DNA from: Nitrososphaerales archaeon
Lineage (GTDB): Archaea; Thermoproteota; Nitrososphaeria; Nitrososphaerales; CADDZS01
Reading direction: 5' to 3'
Assembly (NCBI GenBank): GCA_030037995.1
Contig: JASHPQ010000277.1
Location: 1 to 44,136 of the forward strand
Length of the DNA stretch: 44,136 nt
Shown here: piece after piece, positions 15,728 through 24,692 of the stretch
Position numbering within the stretch: the first letter of the stretch is position 1
Layout of the letters: every line of letters begins with the position of its first letter
Notes under the pieces: generated by a model
Told to the model about the DNA's origin: nothing
What the model saw: only the letters and a program-made list of their open reading frames with translations
Database searches by the model: none
Made by a program: the position numbers and the translations under genes

Positions 15728-16225
15728 ATGTCCTTGAAGGAGATCCCTCCCGGGGGACTCTGCCTGTCCGCCTTCCTCGTCATCCAAGATGGCCTGGGTA
15801 GAGTGCTCATGGGAAAAATCGATCCGAAGGCTCCTTGGGATCATCTCGGTGCCCTAGATCCTGCCCGGGTTGAGATACATCGAAAGGGTTGGATCCTCCC
15901 ATCCTCCCACCTCATCCTCCACGAATCCCCTCAGACGGCAGTTCAAAGGATTGCAATAGAACAACTCGAGCTATCAGATCTCGTCATTTCCGAACCCAAA
16001 GTCGTGTCAGAGGTTTATTCACCACACTTCTTCCCCGAGCTTGACGAACACTGGGACATCGAATTCATCTCATTCGCGTCGGTGGAAGCAAAGAAACTTC
16101 CCGCCCGTACTCGCGCATTCATGGAACTCAGATTCCTCGATCCCAAAACGACTAAGCGCTCCGAGATCGCGAGATCTCACGAAGACATTCTTTCTTCTGT
16201 CGGAATAGGACTCCAGGTTCCTTGA
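15728..16225 (+). CDS. Nudix-family protein, archaeal type with degenerate Nudix box
   Basis: From the ATG at 15728 the protein has 165 residues. It begins like related archaeal Nudix-type proteins, with IPPGGLCLSAFLVIQD, then VLMGKIDPKAPWDHLGALDP and GWILPSSHLILHESP. The place of the Nudix box (GX5EX7REUXEEXGU) is taken by SSHLILHESPQTAVQRIAIE, which lacks the REXXEE core, so pyrophosphohydrolase activity is doubtful. A longer frame from ATG 15653 would add 25 residues unlike the family. The last 49 bp overlap the 3' end of the convergent dehydrogenase gene, so both C-termini are coded on the same DNA. Confidence 0.72.
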   Translation: MSLKEIPPGGLCLSAFLVIQDGLGRVLMGKIDPKAPWDHLGALDPARVEIHRKGWILPSSHLILHESPQTAVQRIAIEQLELSDLVISEPKVVSEVYSPHFFPELDEHWDIEFISFASVEAKKLPARTRAFMELRFLDPKTTKRSEIARSHEDILSSVGIGLQVP

Positions 16226-18492
16226 AGCAAGGCAGCGCGAATCTGTTCCGGGGTAGCGGGCGCATAGTCCAGACCTCTCGCCCCGACTTCGCGGAGCGCG
16301 TCGTCCAGTGCATTGAAAATGGCTGGATATGCGGCGATGGTTCCGCTCTCTCCCACTCCTCGAGCTCCGTCTAGTGTTATCGTGGAGGGCGTTTCGATGC
16401 GGTGGATTTCGACGTCCGGGCTCTCCACTGCCGAGGGAATCAAATAGTCCATGAAACTTGTAGTCAAGGGGCGTCCATCAGAATCAAACCGAAGCTCCTC
16501 GTAAAGCGCACCCCCGACTCCATGAATCACTCCCCCGTGAATTTGCCCGTCTACTATCTTCCGGTTGATCACCCTGCCGGCGTCGTCAACTGCCACGTAT
16601 CTTTTAATCGAGAGCTTCCCGGTCTCCAAATCTATCATCAGAGTGCAAAGGTGCACCCCGCTGGCAAAGGTAGACTGGCTCATCCGGTACTCGGTGCTCA
16701 CCGACAGTTCTTCGATCTCGAGGTGCGCAAACATCTCACGTACCGTAAGAAGCGACTTTCCGACGTAGTTGGTGATGGAACCACCCTGAAACTGGAGCTT
16801 GTCGGGAGACAACCCCGTAAATTTGGAGGCACCCTCCAGCAACTGCGCCTTGAGCTTCATAGCTGCATCCACTGCTGCGCTTCCGCCGGTGGCGATAGAT
16901 CGGCTGCCAAAAGTTCCTATTCCCGAGGGAATAAGGTCTGTGTCTCCGTAAACCACGCGCACCAAGTCTACAGGTACCTTGAGCTCTTCCGACACGAGCT
17001 GCGCCAGCGTGGTCTCCAGCCCCTGGCCGTGAGGGGAGGATCCCGTGTAGAGAATAAGAGCTCCTCCCGAATCCATGACGAGGCGAGCGGTCTCTACAAA
17101 TTGGGATCCAGTGTCCTCGATTTCTGCGCAGACTCCAACGCCGGCGACGAGATTCTTCTCATTGGCTCTGGAGTCGCGGTTGAAGTTCTCCTTCCAGCTG
17201 AGCGCCTCCCTATATTTTCCCGCATTTTCCAGCGTGTCGAGCAAACGCGGATAATTCGCACTATCGTAGGTAAAACCCGCGCCGTTTTCATAAGGAAATT
17301 CCTCCGGTAAGATCACGTTACGCCGCCGCAGCTCGATCGGATCCATTTCCAGCTCTCGAGCCATAATATCCATCGCCCTCTCGATGAAAAAACAAGCTTC
17401 CGGTCGACCCGCCCCGCGCACCGGGCCCGACGCAGATTTGTTTGTCACGTAGACGGTAGCCTTCAGATCGAGATTGGGGATCTTGTAGGAGCCAGGAAGC
17501 AGCCGCAGAGTGAGGCCCGCCATGACGCTCAGCGTGCCCGAGACCCCGGCATCTGTCTCCACGCTGGCTTTCAGGGCTACGAGTTTTCCACCTTCATCGC
17601 AGGCTATTTCCACATCGCAGTACTCGTCGCGGCCCGGTGCCGTCTCCAAGAGGTCTTCGGTTCTGGTCGAGGTCCACTTTACCGGCAATCCGGTCGCGCG
17701 AGAGAAAATACAGGCGAGAGCATTCTCGGGGTAGGATTGAGCTCCCTTTGTACCGAAGCCGCCGCCCACATCCTTCACAATTACGTGAAATTTCTCCTTC
17801 GGCAGTTTGAGTTCCTGTGACAAGTACGTCTGCAACCGGTTCGCCGATTGTACCGTGCCGTGCACTTCAAAGAGGTCTTTTTCCCGATCATACTTTACGG
17901 TGGTAGCCCTAGGTTCGATGGGAGTGCCCGCCTGCCTCGCGATTCCAAATCTTCCACTCATGACATGCGTTGCGGATTTTATGGCCTGGTCGGCATCTCC
18001 ACGCTTTGCCTCGGTCTTCAATGCGATGTTATCGTTCCAGGAGTCGAAGATCAACGGCGCGTTTTTCTTCGCTTCCTCGATCGTCGTTATCGGCGGAAGC
18101 TCCTCGTACTCGACATCCACGTCATCGATCAAATCTTCCACCGCGTACCTGTTCCTGGCGAGGATCGCCGCTACGGCTTCCCCAACGTACACAGTTTTCC
18201 CAACCGCCAGCTGGTAGCGGTTCGCGGGTTTTTGCATCGGGAACTGCACCAACGGTGCAACTCCAAGCAGGACGAGCTCTTCGCCGGTCAGGGATGCGAT
18301 AAAATCGGGCGACTCGCGGGCCCTAGAAAAGTCGATTTTCTTTATTCTCGCATGAGCGTAGGGGCTTCTGACGATCCCGAGATAAGCCTGAACTTTGTAC
18401 TTGATGTCGTCGACGTAGGAACCAGCTCCAGTAGTTAGGCGCGCATCTTCAACTCTGCCTTTCAATTGTATGTTTTTTTCCAACTGCGTCAC
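16177..18492 (-). CDS. Molybdopterin-binding large subunit, xanthine/aerobic CO dehydrogenase family (CoxL form II-like)
   Basis: This 771-residue subunit carries the molybdenum cofactor and substrate site of the xanthine oxidase family. Motifs include the N-terminal domain GRVEDARLTTGAGSYVDDI (12-30), GGGFGTKG (243-250) for the cofactor, GPVRGAGRPEA (356-366) and GVGESG near the C-terminus with the catalytic Glu. The active-site loop resembles form II (AYRGAGR), not the CO-oxidising form I (AYxCSFR). The substrate is therefore more likely an aldehyde, purine or other N-heterocycle. The GTG start lies 9 bp after the stop of the MBL gene, so they are cotranscribed. The FAD-binding and 2Fe-2S subunits that normally accompany it are not encoded in this window. 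Confidence 0.9.
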   Translation of the reverse strand: MTQLEKNIQLKGRVEDARLTTGAGSYVDDIKYKVQAYLGIVRSPYAHARIKKIDFSRARESPDFIASLTGEELVLLGVAPLVQFPMQKPANRYQLAVGKTVYVGEAVAAILARNRYAVEDLIDDVDVEYEELPPITTIEEAKKNAPLIFDSWNDNIALKTEAKRGDADQAIKSATHVMSGRFGIARQAGTPIEPRATTVKYDREKDLFEVHGTVQSANRLQTYLSQELKLPKEKFHVIVKDVGGGFGTKGAQSYPENALACIFSRATGLPVKWTSTRTEDLLETAPGRDEYCDVEIACDEGGKLVALKASVETDAGVSGTLSVMAGLTLRLLPGSYKIPNLDLKATVYVTNKSASGPVRGAGRPEACFFIERAMDIMARELEMDPIELRRRNVILPEEFPYENGAGFTYDSANYPRLLDTLENAGKYREALSWKENFNRDSRANEKNLVAGVGVCAEIEDTGSQFVETARLVMDSGGALILYTGSSPHGQGLETTLAQLVSEELKVPVDLVRVVYGDTDLIPSGIGTFGSRSIATGGSAAVDAAMKLKAQLLEGASKFTGLSPDKLQFQGGSITNYVGKSLLTVREMFAHLEIEELSVSTEYRMSQSTFASGVHLCTLMIDLETGKLSIKRYVAVDDAGRVINRKIVDGQIHGGVIHGVGGALYEELRFDSDGRPLTTSFMDYLIPSAVESPDVEIHRIETPSTITLDGARGVGESGTIAAYPAIFNALDDALREVGARGLDYAPATPEQIRAALLQGTWSPIPTEERMSS

Positions 18493-18501
18493 TCTTTAGG
18501 T

Positions 18502-19290
18502 TCAAATCTGTAGCAGCTCTCCTCCTTCCACGATTATGAACTTCGACTCCGGGCTCATCGACTTCAGGATCGGTTCTATGGGGCGAGGATCTTCCCTCGT
18601 TTCCTGCCACAAGTTCCAGTGCATCGGAACAACGATTTTCGCACGCAGGTCTCTCGCAGCCATCGCCACTTTCTCTGCGTTCATGTAGTACGGTTTTTCA
18701 GGTGTCGGGATCTGCTTGCCAAAATTCAGGAGCGCGACCTTCACTTCGTATTTTTCGCCGATTTCCCTGAAACCAGAAAAGTATGAAGTATCACCACTGT
18801 GGAGAATATTTCCACGCTCACTCTCGATCAGAATCACTACTGCCAATGGCTCGTAAGGATCCTGTGCTTCCAGGGCGCGGAGCTTGAACGAGTGAGAGAT
18901 ACTCACGAAAGATCCTGGGGCGACCGTCACCGTTTTCGACTCTGGCAGCCCTCCCCCAACAACCTTGTTTACCGCAGACTTGGGTCCGACAAATATAGCT
19001 CCCGAGGATTCCACGATTCCCTTCACAGTCGCTACATTGCAGTGATCCTCGTGCTCGTGAGTTGAAATGACTGCGTTTCCCCTCGTGACCTTCCCCGGAG
19101 CGAATGGAATGGGATAGGTTCGGTGAGTAGTTCTCTTGACATCCGGAGGAACGAGCCAAGGGTCAATGTAGATAACATCATCCTTGCAGCGGAGGACGAA
19201 ACCCGCCCCGCTGAGACCCCAAATCCGCACGCTGTCGTTGCTGGGCGAGTCTTCGATCTCCTCCAGCAGGCTGCTTGTTGGACGTTGCAT
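18502..19290 (-). CDS. Metallo-beta-lactamase fold hydrolase, UlaG-like
   Basis: This 262-residue protein has the metal-binding motif HEHEDH (78-83), a further HSGDT (164-168, Asp167) and PMHW (222-225, His224). These are the ligands expected for a two-metal site of the UlaG/YcbL-type branch of the MBL superfamily. Members cleave lactones, phosphodiesters or N-acyl bonds, and nothing here fixes the substrate. The first 20 residues are polar. The gene heads a two-gene operon with the molybdenum hydroxylase, hinting that its substrate is chemically related (a lactone or ring product of an oxidised heterocycle). It is divergent from the first LLM gene across 127 bp that include a long inverted repeat. 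Confidence 0.87.
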   Translation of the reverse strand: MQRPTSSLLEEIEDSPSNDSVRIWGLSGAGFVLRCKDDVIYIDPWLVPPDVKRTTHRTYPIPFAPGKVTRGNAVISTHEHEDHCNVATVKGIVESSGAIFVGPKSAVNKVVGGGLPESKTVTVAPGSFVSISHSFKLRALEAQDPYEPLAVVILIESERGNILHSGDTSYFSGFREIGEKYEVKVALLNFGKQIPTPEKPYYMNAEKVAMAARDLRAKIVVPMHWNLWQETREDPRPIEPILKSMSPESKFIIVEGGELLQI

Positions 19291-19404
19291 TCTATTCTAA
19301 AGAGTGAGCGGCGAGCTACAAAACAGTTTTCGGAATGTTTGTCATCGGGTTTTCAAAAGCAATTCGGGCTAGAACGATTTTTTTAGCCATCTCCAACAAG
19401 CAGC
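19270..19404. repeat. 13-bp inverted repeat spanning the MBL/LLM divergent promoter
   Basis: gctgcttgttgga (19270-19282, within the first codons of the MBL gene) and tccaacaagcagc (19392-19404, 13 bp before the LLM start codon) are exact complements. After a one-base gap the match goes on for four more bases. The arms are 109 bp apart and lie at mirrored places relative to the two start codons. Confidence 0.5.
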
Positions 19405-19417
19405 TGCTAGATCTCGA

Positions 19418-20428
19418 ATGCCCAGGAAATCCAAGCGTCACAATATGAAAATCTCGCTTGATATCGGAGAGAACGACAAGGATCCCGCGGAATTTCGAGA
19501 TTTGGTTGTCCTCTCCGAGAAACTCGGGTTCGACGTTGCCTGGCTCGGGGATCACTTCATGCCGTGGATGGCCAGCGGTAACCGTTCTGCGTATGTGTGG
19601 TCTCTCATGGGTTCCGCGCTCGAGGCGTCGACCAAGATCAAGGTGGGGCCATTCGTTACCACGCCCATCGGTGCAAGGTACCATCCCGCGATAATTGCGC
19701 AAGCTTCTGCCACGCTGGACAATATGTATCCAAGAAGGTTCTTGCTAGCTGTCGGAACCGGCGAGGCGGTGAACGAGGCAATGTTTCTTCCGCAAGGCTG
19801 GCCGCCATGGAAGGAAAGAACGGATCGGCTCGTCGAAGGGGTGCAATTGATCAGAAAGCTCTGGTCAAGCAAGGAATACTTTGATTTCGAAGGCACTTTT
19901 TTCAAGCAAAGGCAGGTGTTCCTTTACACCAAGCCGCGTACTGATCTAAAAATCTACTTTTCTGCCATCGGTGAAAAATTCGCAGAAGTTGCCGGCAGAT
20001 ATTCAGATGGCTTGATTACCACCGGTTCTCGAAACCCCTTCGATAGATGCAGGGACGTGATCTTTCCGAACTTTGACAGAGGTGCAAAGAGCGCTGGCAA
20101 GGATCCTGTCAAGCTCGAGAAAATTCTCTCCATCACTTTCACCTTCGAAGACCAAGACAGTTTTCTCAAGAGCCACAAAAAGCACGCGGGCAACCTCGTT
20201 AGGAAGGCGTACGGGGTACCGGATCCGAGAATGATCGAGACCATGGGAGAGCAGCTGCCGGACGAGGTGATATTGCGAAGTACCAATTTTTGCTCGACCT
20301 GGGGCGACGTCGTGGATCTAATCTACAAATTCAGCGAGATTGGAGTGGATCAAATCGTTCTCCCCTCAGGCCCGGACAGTAAAAAGATCCGGAGGTATGC
20401 TCAAAGAATCCTGAAGGAATTCAAGTAA
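19418..20428 (+). CDS. F420-dependent LLM-class oxidoreductase (paralogue 1)
   Basis: This 336-residue TIM-barrel enzyme belongs to the luciferase-like/F420-dependent group that includes F420-dependent glucose-6-phosphate dehydrogenase and Mer. It has DVAWLGDHFMPWMASGNRS near the N-terminus (typical GDHFxPW), VTTPIGARYHPAIIAQASATLD, RFLLAVGTGEAVNE and RLVEGVQLIRKLW, all hallmark stretches. Such enzymes move hydride between F420 and a sugar phosphate, alcohol or other carbonyl compound at the barrel mouth. A close paralogue lies at 42187-43200; I judge them roughly half identical by eye. An ATG nine codons downstream is another possible start. It is divergent from the MBL-molybdoenzyme operon. 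Confidence 0.9.
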   Translation: MPRKSKRHNMKISLDIGENDKDPAEFRDLVVLSEKLGFDVAWLGDHFMPWMASGNRSAYVWSLMGSALEASTKIKVGPFVTTPIGARYHPAIIAQASATLDNMYPRRFLLAVGTGEAVNEAMFLPQGWPPWKERTDRLVEGVQLIRKLWSSKEYFDFEGTFFKQRQVFLYTKPRTDLKIYFSAIGEKFAEVAGRYSDGLITTGSRNPFDRCRDVIFPNFDRGAKSAGKDPVKLEKILSITFTFEDQDSFLKSHKKHAGNLVRKAYGVPDPRMIETMGEQLPDEVILRSTNFCSTWGDVVDLIYKFSEIGVDQIVLPSGPDSKKIRRYAQRILKEFK

Positions 20429-20497
20429 GAAATTAACAAGAGCTCTAGCAATCGCGTTCAAGAAAGAAGGAAAGCGAGCTTGCAAAATCCAACTAGG

Positions 20498-21541
20498 CTA
20501 GCTTTTCAGAGTGGAAATGATATCTTGACTTTTTCCGTTACCATCAAGGGCTCCTACGGTCTTCTCTTTGAAATGACAAGCAACTAGATGCCCGGGAGAG
20601 ACCTCTTCTAAGGGCGGATCAACCTGTGAGCATATCCCTTCTGCGTACAGACACCGCGGGTTGAACCGGCACCCATTGGGAGGGTTGATTGCGCTGGGAA
20701 CCTCGCCTTTGATTTCGATATTCAGCAGATTCCTCTTCCACGGATTGGCAATCGGCGCTGCTTGCATGAGCGTGATGGTGTAGGGGTGCCTCGGTGTTGC
20801 CATCACGGTTTTGGTGGGGCCGTATTCCACGAGGTGGCCCGCGTACATCACGGCAACGATGTCGGAAAGATAGTGAGCCACTGCTATGTTGTGTGTTATG
20901 AGCATGTAGGACAGTCCAAAGTTTTTCTGCAGCTCTATGAGCAGCCGCAGTATCTGGGCCTGCACCGAGGCATCCAGGGCGCTGGTGGGCTCGTCCAGTA
21001 TCAGCAGCCTGGGCGATGGAGCGATTGCCCTAGCTATTGCCACGCGCTGCCTCTGGCCTCCGCTTAGCTGCTTGGGAATGCGGTACGCCTGTTCTTCAGA
21101 GAGTCCCACCGCCGCAAGGCTTTGCATCACTTTCTCCTCGACGGACTCGCGGCTCCCGCCCAAAAGTCCTCGAATGGGCTCTCCCACAGTGTCTGCGATC
21201 GTCCTCCTTGGATCTAGCGAGGAGTCAGGGTCCTGGAAGACGATCTGGATGTTTTTGTATACCTCCTTTCGGCCGAGCTCCAGCATGTCACGGCCGTCGA
21301 ACAGGACTTCCCCGGAAGTGGGGCTCACGAGCTGTGCCACTGTTCTCGCCAGTGTCGTCTTGCCGCATCCGGATTCGCCCACCACCGCGACCGTCTTCCC
21401 GCGTGGGATGCTGATCGAAACACCGTCCACCGCTTTCACGAATCTGCGCTCCACTCTGCTGAAGGGATTGAGGCTGCGCCTCAGCGGAAAGTACTTCTTC
21501 AAATTCCTGGTAACCAGCAAGCCGCCCGAGTCAGTTTCCAT
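20498..21541 (-). CDS. Oligopeptide/dipeptide-type ABC importer 1, ATPase F
   Basis: This 347-residue ATPase of the OppF/DppF kind has Walker A GESGCGKT, signature LSGGQ and Walker B LLILDEP, followed by SALDASVQ. The C-terminal oligopeptide-ABC extension holds NPPNGCRFNPRCLYAEGIC...H..AC, whose cysteines are known in this family to carry a 4Fe-4S cluster. It is the last gene of the operon dppA-B-C-D-F and overlaps the D gene by 11 bp. It powers uptake with its partner ATPase. The archaeal Opp family often imports oligosaccharides as well as peptides. Confidence 0.93.
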   Translation of the reverse strand: METDSGGLLVTRNLKKYFPLRRSLNPFSRVERRFVKAVDGVSISIPRGKTVAVVGESGCGKTTLARTVAQLVSPTSGEVLFDGRDMLELGRKEVYKNIQIVFQDPDSSLDPRRTIADTVGEPIRGLLGGSRESVEEKVMQSLAAVGLSEEQAYRIPKQLSGGQRQRVAIARAIAPSPRLLILDEPTSALDASVQAQILRLLIELQKNFGLSYMLITHNIAVAHYLSDIVAVMYAGHLVEYGPTKTVMATPRHPYTITLMQAAPIANPWKRNLLNIEIKGEVPSAINPPNGCRFNPRCLYAEGICSQVDPPLEEVSPGHLVACHFKEKTVGALDGNGKSQDIISTLKS

Positions 21542-22595
21542 ATAGAAAGCATGACACCTTGTGTCCCGGAGCCACCTCGGTAAGCTTCGGCGGCCTGCCC
21601 TTGCAGATGTCCATCACCGACGGACATCGATCAGCGTAACGGCACCCGATAGGAGGATTGATCAAGTCCGGGACAGATCCCGGTATGGGCATCAAGTTAG
21701 TGTCGTCCTTCGACCCGGTAGGAATGCACGAAAGCAATCCCTTTGTGTACGGGTGTAGCGGTTTCGAGAAGAGATCGAAGACTCCGGCGTCCTCCACCAC
21801 ATCACCTGCATACATCACGACGACCCTGTCAGCCACCTGACTGGCGACCGCCAGATCGTGGGTGATGAGCACGATGCTGGTGTTCACCTCTGAAATGAGT
21901 TCCTTCATCAGCTTTAGCACCTGAGCTTGAGTCGTGACGTCAAGCGCCGTGGTCGGCTCGTCAGCTACCAAGATCGCCGGTCGTTGCGAGAGAGCCATCG
22001 CGATCATCACCCTCTGGCGCATGCCTCCCGAAAGCTCGAATGGGTACCTCTCCAAGACTTGTTCGGGATCGGCGACCCTCACTAGCTTAAGCGCTTCCAT
22101 CGCTTCCTTCTTGAGCACTCTGGTCAATTTTCTCCTTCTTGTGCGAAGGCCTCTCCCTCCGCCAATCACGTCCGTTCTGTACACCTTCTGCATGACCTCC
22201 GACTCGGGAACATCCGTTCCAGCAGTCCTGCTCTCTCTGATCAGGATCGCCTCTGCAATCTGGTCCCCTACCCGGTGAACTGGGTTCAGACTGGTAAGAG
22301 GTTCTTGAAAAATCATGGCGATCTCGGTGCCACGATAACTCCGGAGCCGCTTCTTGTCCAGCTTGGTCAGGTCTGTTCCTTTGTAAAGGATCGATCCTTC
22401 TAAGACTTTGGCCGGTGGGGTCGGTAGCAATCCGATCATCGAAAGAGCCAGAGTCGACTTCCCACAACCTGACTCGCCTACGACGGCTAGAAACTCCTTT
22501 TCATCGATGTCGAGATCCACTCCGTTTAGGGCGACCAACCGCCAATCGCGGAAATCGTATGCAATTTTGAGATCGTCGATCTTGATGAGACTCAT
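21531..22595 (-). CDS. Oligopeptide/dipeptide-type ABC importer 1, ATPase D
   Basis: This 354-residue ATPase of the OppD/DppD kind has Walker A GESGCGKS, Q-loop IFQEPLTSLNP, signature ELSGGM and Walker B ILVADEPTTALD. The C-terminal extension GCRYADRCPSVMDIC...H..SC carries the cluster-type cysteines. A basic insertion of about 35 residues (TDVIGGGRGLRTRRRKLTRV) sits between the Q-loop and the signature. It overlaps the permease gene by 4 bp (ATGA) and the next ATPase gene by 11 bp, so the operon is tightly coupled. Confidence 0.93.
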   Translation of the reverse strand: MSLIKIDDLKIAYDFRDWRLVALNGVDLDIDEKEFLAVVGESGCGKSTLALSMIGLLPTPPAKVLEGSILYKGTDLTKLDKKRLRSYRGTEIAMIFQEPLTSLNPVHRVGDQIAEAILIRESRTAGTDVPESEVMQKVYRTDVIGGGRGLRTRRRKLTRVLKKEAMEALKLVRVADPEQVLERYPFELSGGMRQRVMIAMALSQRPAILVADEPTTALDVTTQAQVLKLMKELISEVNTSIVLITHDLAVASQVADRVVVMYAGDVVEDAGVFDLFSKPLHPYTKGLLSCIPTGSKDDTNLMPIPGSVPDLINPPIGCRYADRCPSVMDICKGRPPKLTEVAPGHKVSCFLYGN

Positions 22596-23503
22596 GCGGA
22601 GGCTCCTTCCAGAGCGTCCCGGAACCCATCTCCAAAGAGGGCAAAACCAATTGCCCCGATTGCTATTATCAGTCCCGGCGCCAGCGGGAGAATAGGAGAT
22701 GTGATCAGGTAGTCTTGGTAATTACTTACCATGTATCCCCAATCCGGGGCCGGTGGAGGGATGGAGAGGCCCAGATAACTCAGACCAGCGTAAAAAAGCA
22801 CGACCGTTCCTAGATCCAGCGTAGCGTAGACTATCAGTGTGAGAAAGATATTGGGTATTACGTGTCTGAAAACTATTCTCGCATTGCCGAAACCTGACGT
22901 CCTAGCAGCTTCGATGTAATTCTGGTGGGTCACCTTCAATGTTTCTCCCCGCGAGAGCCTAGCATAGGCAGGCCACCAGACTATCATAAGCGCAAGAGTA
23001 ATCGACAGGAGCCCAGGCCCCAGTCTGGCGACTATCGCGATCGCAAGTATCAGGGCGGGAATGGCGAAGAAGATGTCAGTAGTCCTCATCAGCGCTTCAT
23101 CGAACAGACCTCCTCTGAATCCCGCAAAGCATCCTACAAGAATCCCGAAGGTCAGGGCAAAGCCGACGACTGCAAAGCCTATTGAAAACCCGTTAGGAGT
23201 CCCCGCGATAATCCTGCTGAAGACATCCCGTCCATACTGATCTGTACCGAAGAGGTATTTCAGAGAGGGTGATGCAAGTGCAGGCCCCACGTTCTGCGCT
23301 ATTGGGTTAAAGGGCGTTATTTGAATATGGAGCAGATCAGCTAGTGCCACGATTGCCGATAATACTACGAAGAAAAGAACAATCCCGCCGCCGATCATCA
23401 TCTCCTTATTGCGGTGAATTCTGAGCCCACCGGTGATGAACCCGATGGGTCCCACTCTTCTTGTGCGAGAACGTTTACTAGGTGATTTTGCCTGCGAAGT
23501 CAT
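22592..23503 (-). CDS. Oligopeptide/dipeptide-type ABC importer 1, permease C
   Basis: This 303-residue permease has a basic N-terminal head (KSPSKRSRTRRVG), a first span near 35-55 and five further spans. The family stretches HPFGTDQYGRDVFSR-like (here LFGTDQYGRDVFSRII) and the EAA loop YIEAARTSGFGNARIVFRHV are clear. It pairs with permease B, whose stop lies 4 bp upstream of its ATG. Confidence 0.93.
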   Translation of the reverse strand: MTSQAKSPSKRSRTRRVGPIGFITGGLRIHRNKEMMIGGGIVLFFVVLSAIVALADLLHIQITPFNPIAQNVGPALASPSLKYLFGTDQYGRDVFSRIIAGTPNGFSIGFAVVGFALTFGILVGCFAGFRGGLFDEALMRTTDIFFAIPALILAIAIVARLGPGLLSITLALMIVWWPAYARLSRGETLKVTHQNYIEAARTSGFGNARIVFRHVIPNIFLTLIVYATLDLGTVVLFYAGLSYLGLSIPPPAPDWGYMVSNYQDYLITSPILPLAPGLIIAIGAIGFALFGDGFRDALEGASA

Positions 23504-23507
23504 TGAT

Positions 23508-24527
23508 CTAGCTATACCTGATCTGGGGGTCTACCGCGACGTATAGAACGTCAGCAGCCAGATTCGTTAGGATGATCAGCGTTGCGAAGACAAGAGTGGT
23601 CGCGAGAATTCCGGGATAGTCTGAGGCCAGAAGAGCCTGCACCACGTATTGTCCCATCCCCGGATATCCAAATATAGTTTCTACAAAGACAGTTCCGGTG
23701 AGCAAAAAAGTGACTACTAGGGAGGAAACTGTCACCACTGGAATTAGGGCGTTTTGCAAACCGTGATTTAGAAAGACAGTCCTTTCATCAGCGCCCTTGG
23801 CTCGAGCTGTTCTGATAAAATTCGAGTGCATGACATCAAGAACGGAGCTTCTAAGAATCCTAGTAACTACTCCAAACGTTGTGACCCCTAGAGTTAGACT
23901 TGGCAGGATAACATGATCCAGCGAGCTCCAAAAATACGCAAAATCCCCTCGAAGTAAAGCGTCCAGCATTGGTATCCCGGTAATGGCTCGAGGTGTAGCG
24001 AGCGCGATGCCCGCGGCACCGCCACTTGGTAGGACATGAAAAATGTAAACGAACAGTATCAAAAGTAGCAGTCCGATGAAAAAGGTAGGTGAACAGTATC
24101 CGCTTAAATAAAAGGCTCGAATGCCCGCATCAATTGGTTTCTTGTGGTAATATGAAGCGATTATCCCAAAAACGATCCCCATCAGGAGCGTTTCAATTAT
24201 CGCAAAAAATACAATTTGGAGGGTATAAGGCAAGGTTTGCTCAATCACAGTAGTTACTGGAGCGAAGCCCCGAGAAGGAGAAACACCGAGGTTCCCCTGA
24301 GCTAGACCAACAAGGTAGTAATAGAACTGAACGTATATGGGGTCGTTGAGATGAAATTTCTTCTCATAAAGTACGACCAGGCCGGGCTCGTAAGCCGCTC
24401 CTTTTCCCAACCACGCATAGACCGGGTCTCCAAAACTATGGGAGATGATGAAAGTAATAACGAGAACTCCAAGTAGGGTGAATACCGCCAGCCCCAGCCT
24501 TCGCGCGATATAAGGGCCTATCTCCAA
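23508..24527 (-). CDS. Oligopeptide/dipeptide-type ABC importer 1, permease B
   Basis: This 339-residue permease opens with the usual IARRLGLAVFTLLGVLVITF first span, then a long outer loop, and has the EAA loop FIRTARAKGADERTVFLNHGLQNA and the end motif VDPQIRYS. The start is TTG at 24527. It follows the binding-protein gene after 195 bp that contain a UUCG stem-loop, which probably lowers its expression relative to the binding protein. Confidence 0.92.
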   Translation of the reverse strand: MEIGPYIARRLGLAVFTLLGVLVITFIISHSFGDPVYAWLGKGAAYEPGLVVLYEKKFHLNDPIYVQFYYYLVGLAQGNLGVSPSRGFAPVTTVIEQTLPYTLQIVFFAIIETLLMGIVFGIIASYYHKKPIDAGIRAFYLSGYCSPTFFIGLLLLILFVYIFHVLPSGGAAGIALATPRAITGIPMLDALLRGDFAYFWSSLDHVILPSLTLGVTTFGVVTRILRSSVLDVMHSNFIRTARAKGADERTVFLNHGLQNALIPVVTVSSLVVTFLLTGTVFVETIFGYPGMGQYVVQALLASDYPGILATTLVFATLIILTNLAADVLYVAVDPQIRYS

Positions 24528-24692
24528 AGATGCATCATCTCTCCGAGAGAGGGAGATTTATCGATTTACGAGCCAGATTCATCGTAGTATTACTCGGATA
24601 ACTAGTAACAGCGTCAAGATGGTCCAATTTAGCCAGTCTAAAGGGCATTTCTCCCATCCAGACGACATTAGTCCTACAGGAGTTGCCTAGGC

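Noticed and set aside
16177-18492. Assignment of the molybdoenzyme as a true CO dehydrogenase
   Set aside because: The form I active-site loop AYxCSFR is absent; the loop GPVRGAGR is of form II type and the partner subunits are missing.
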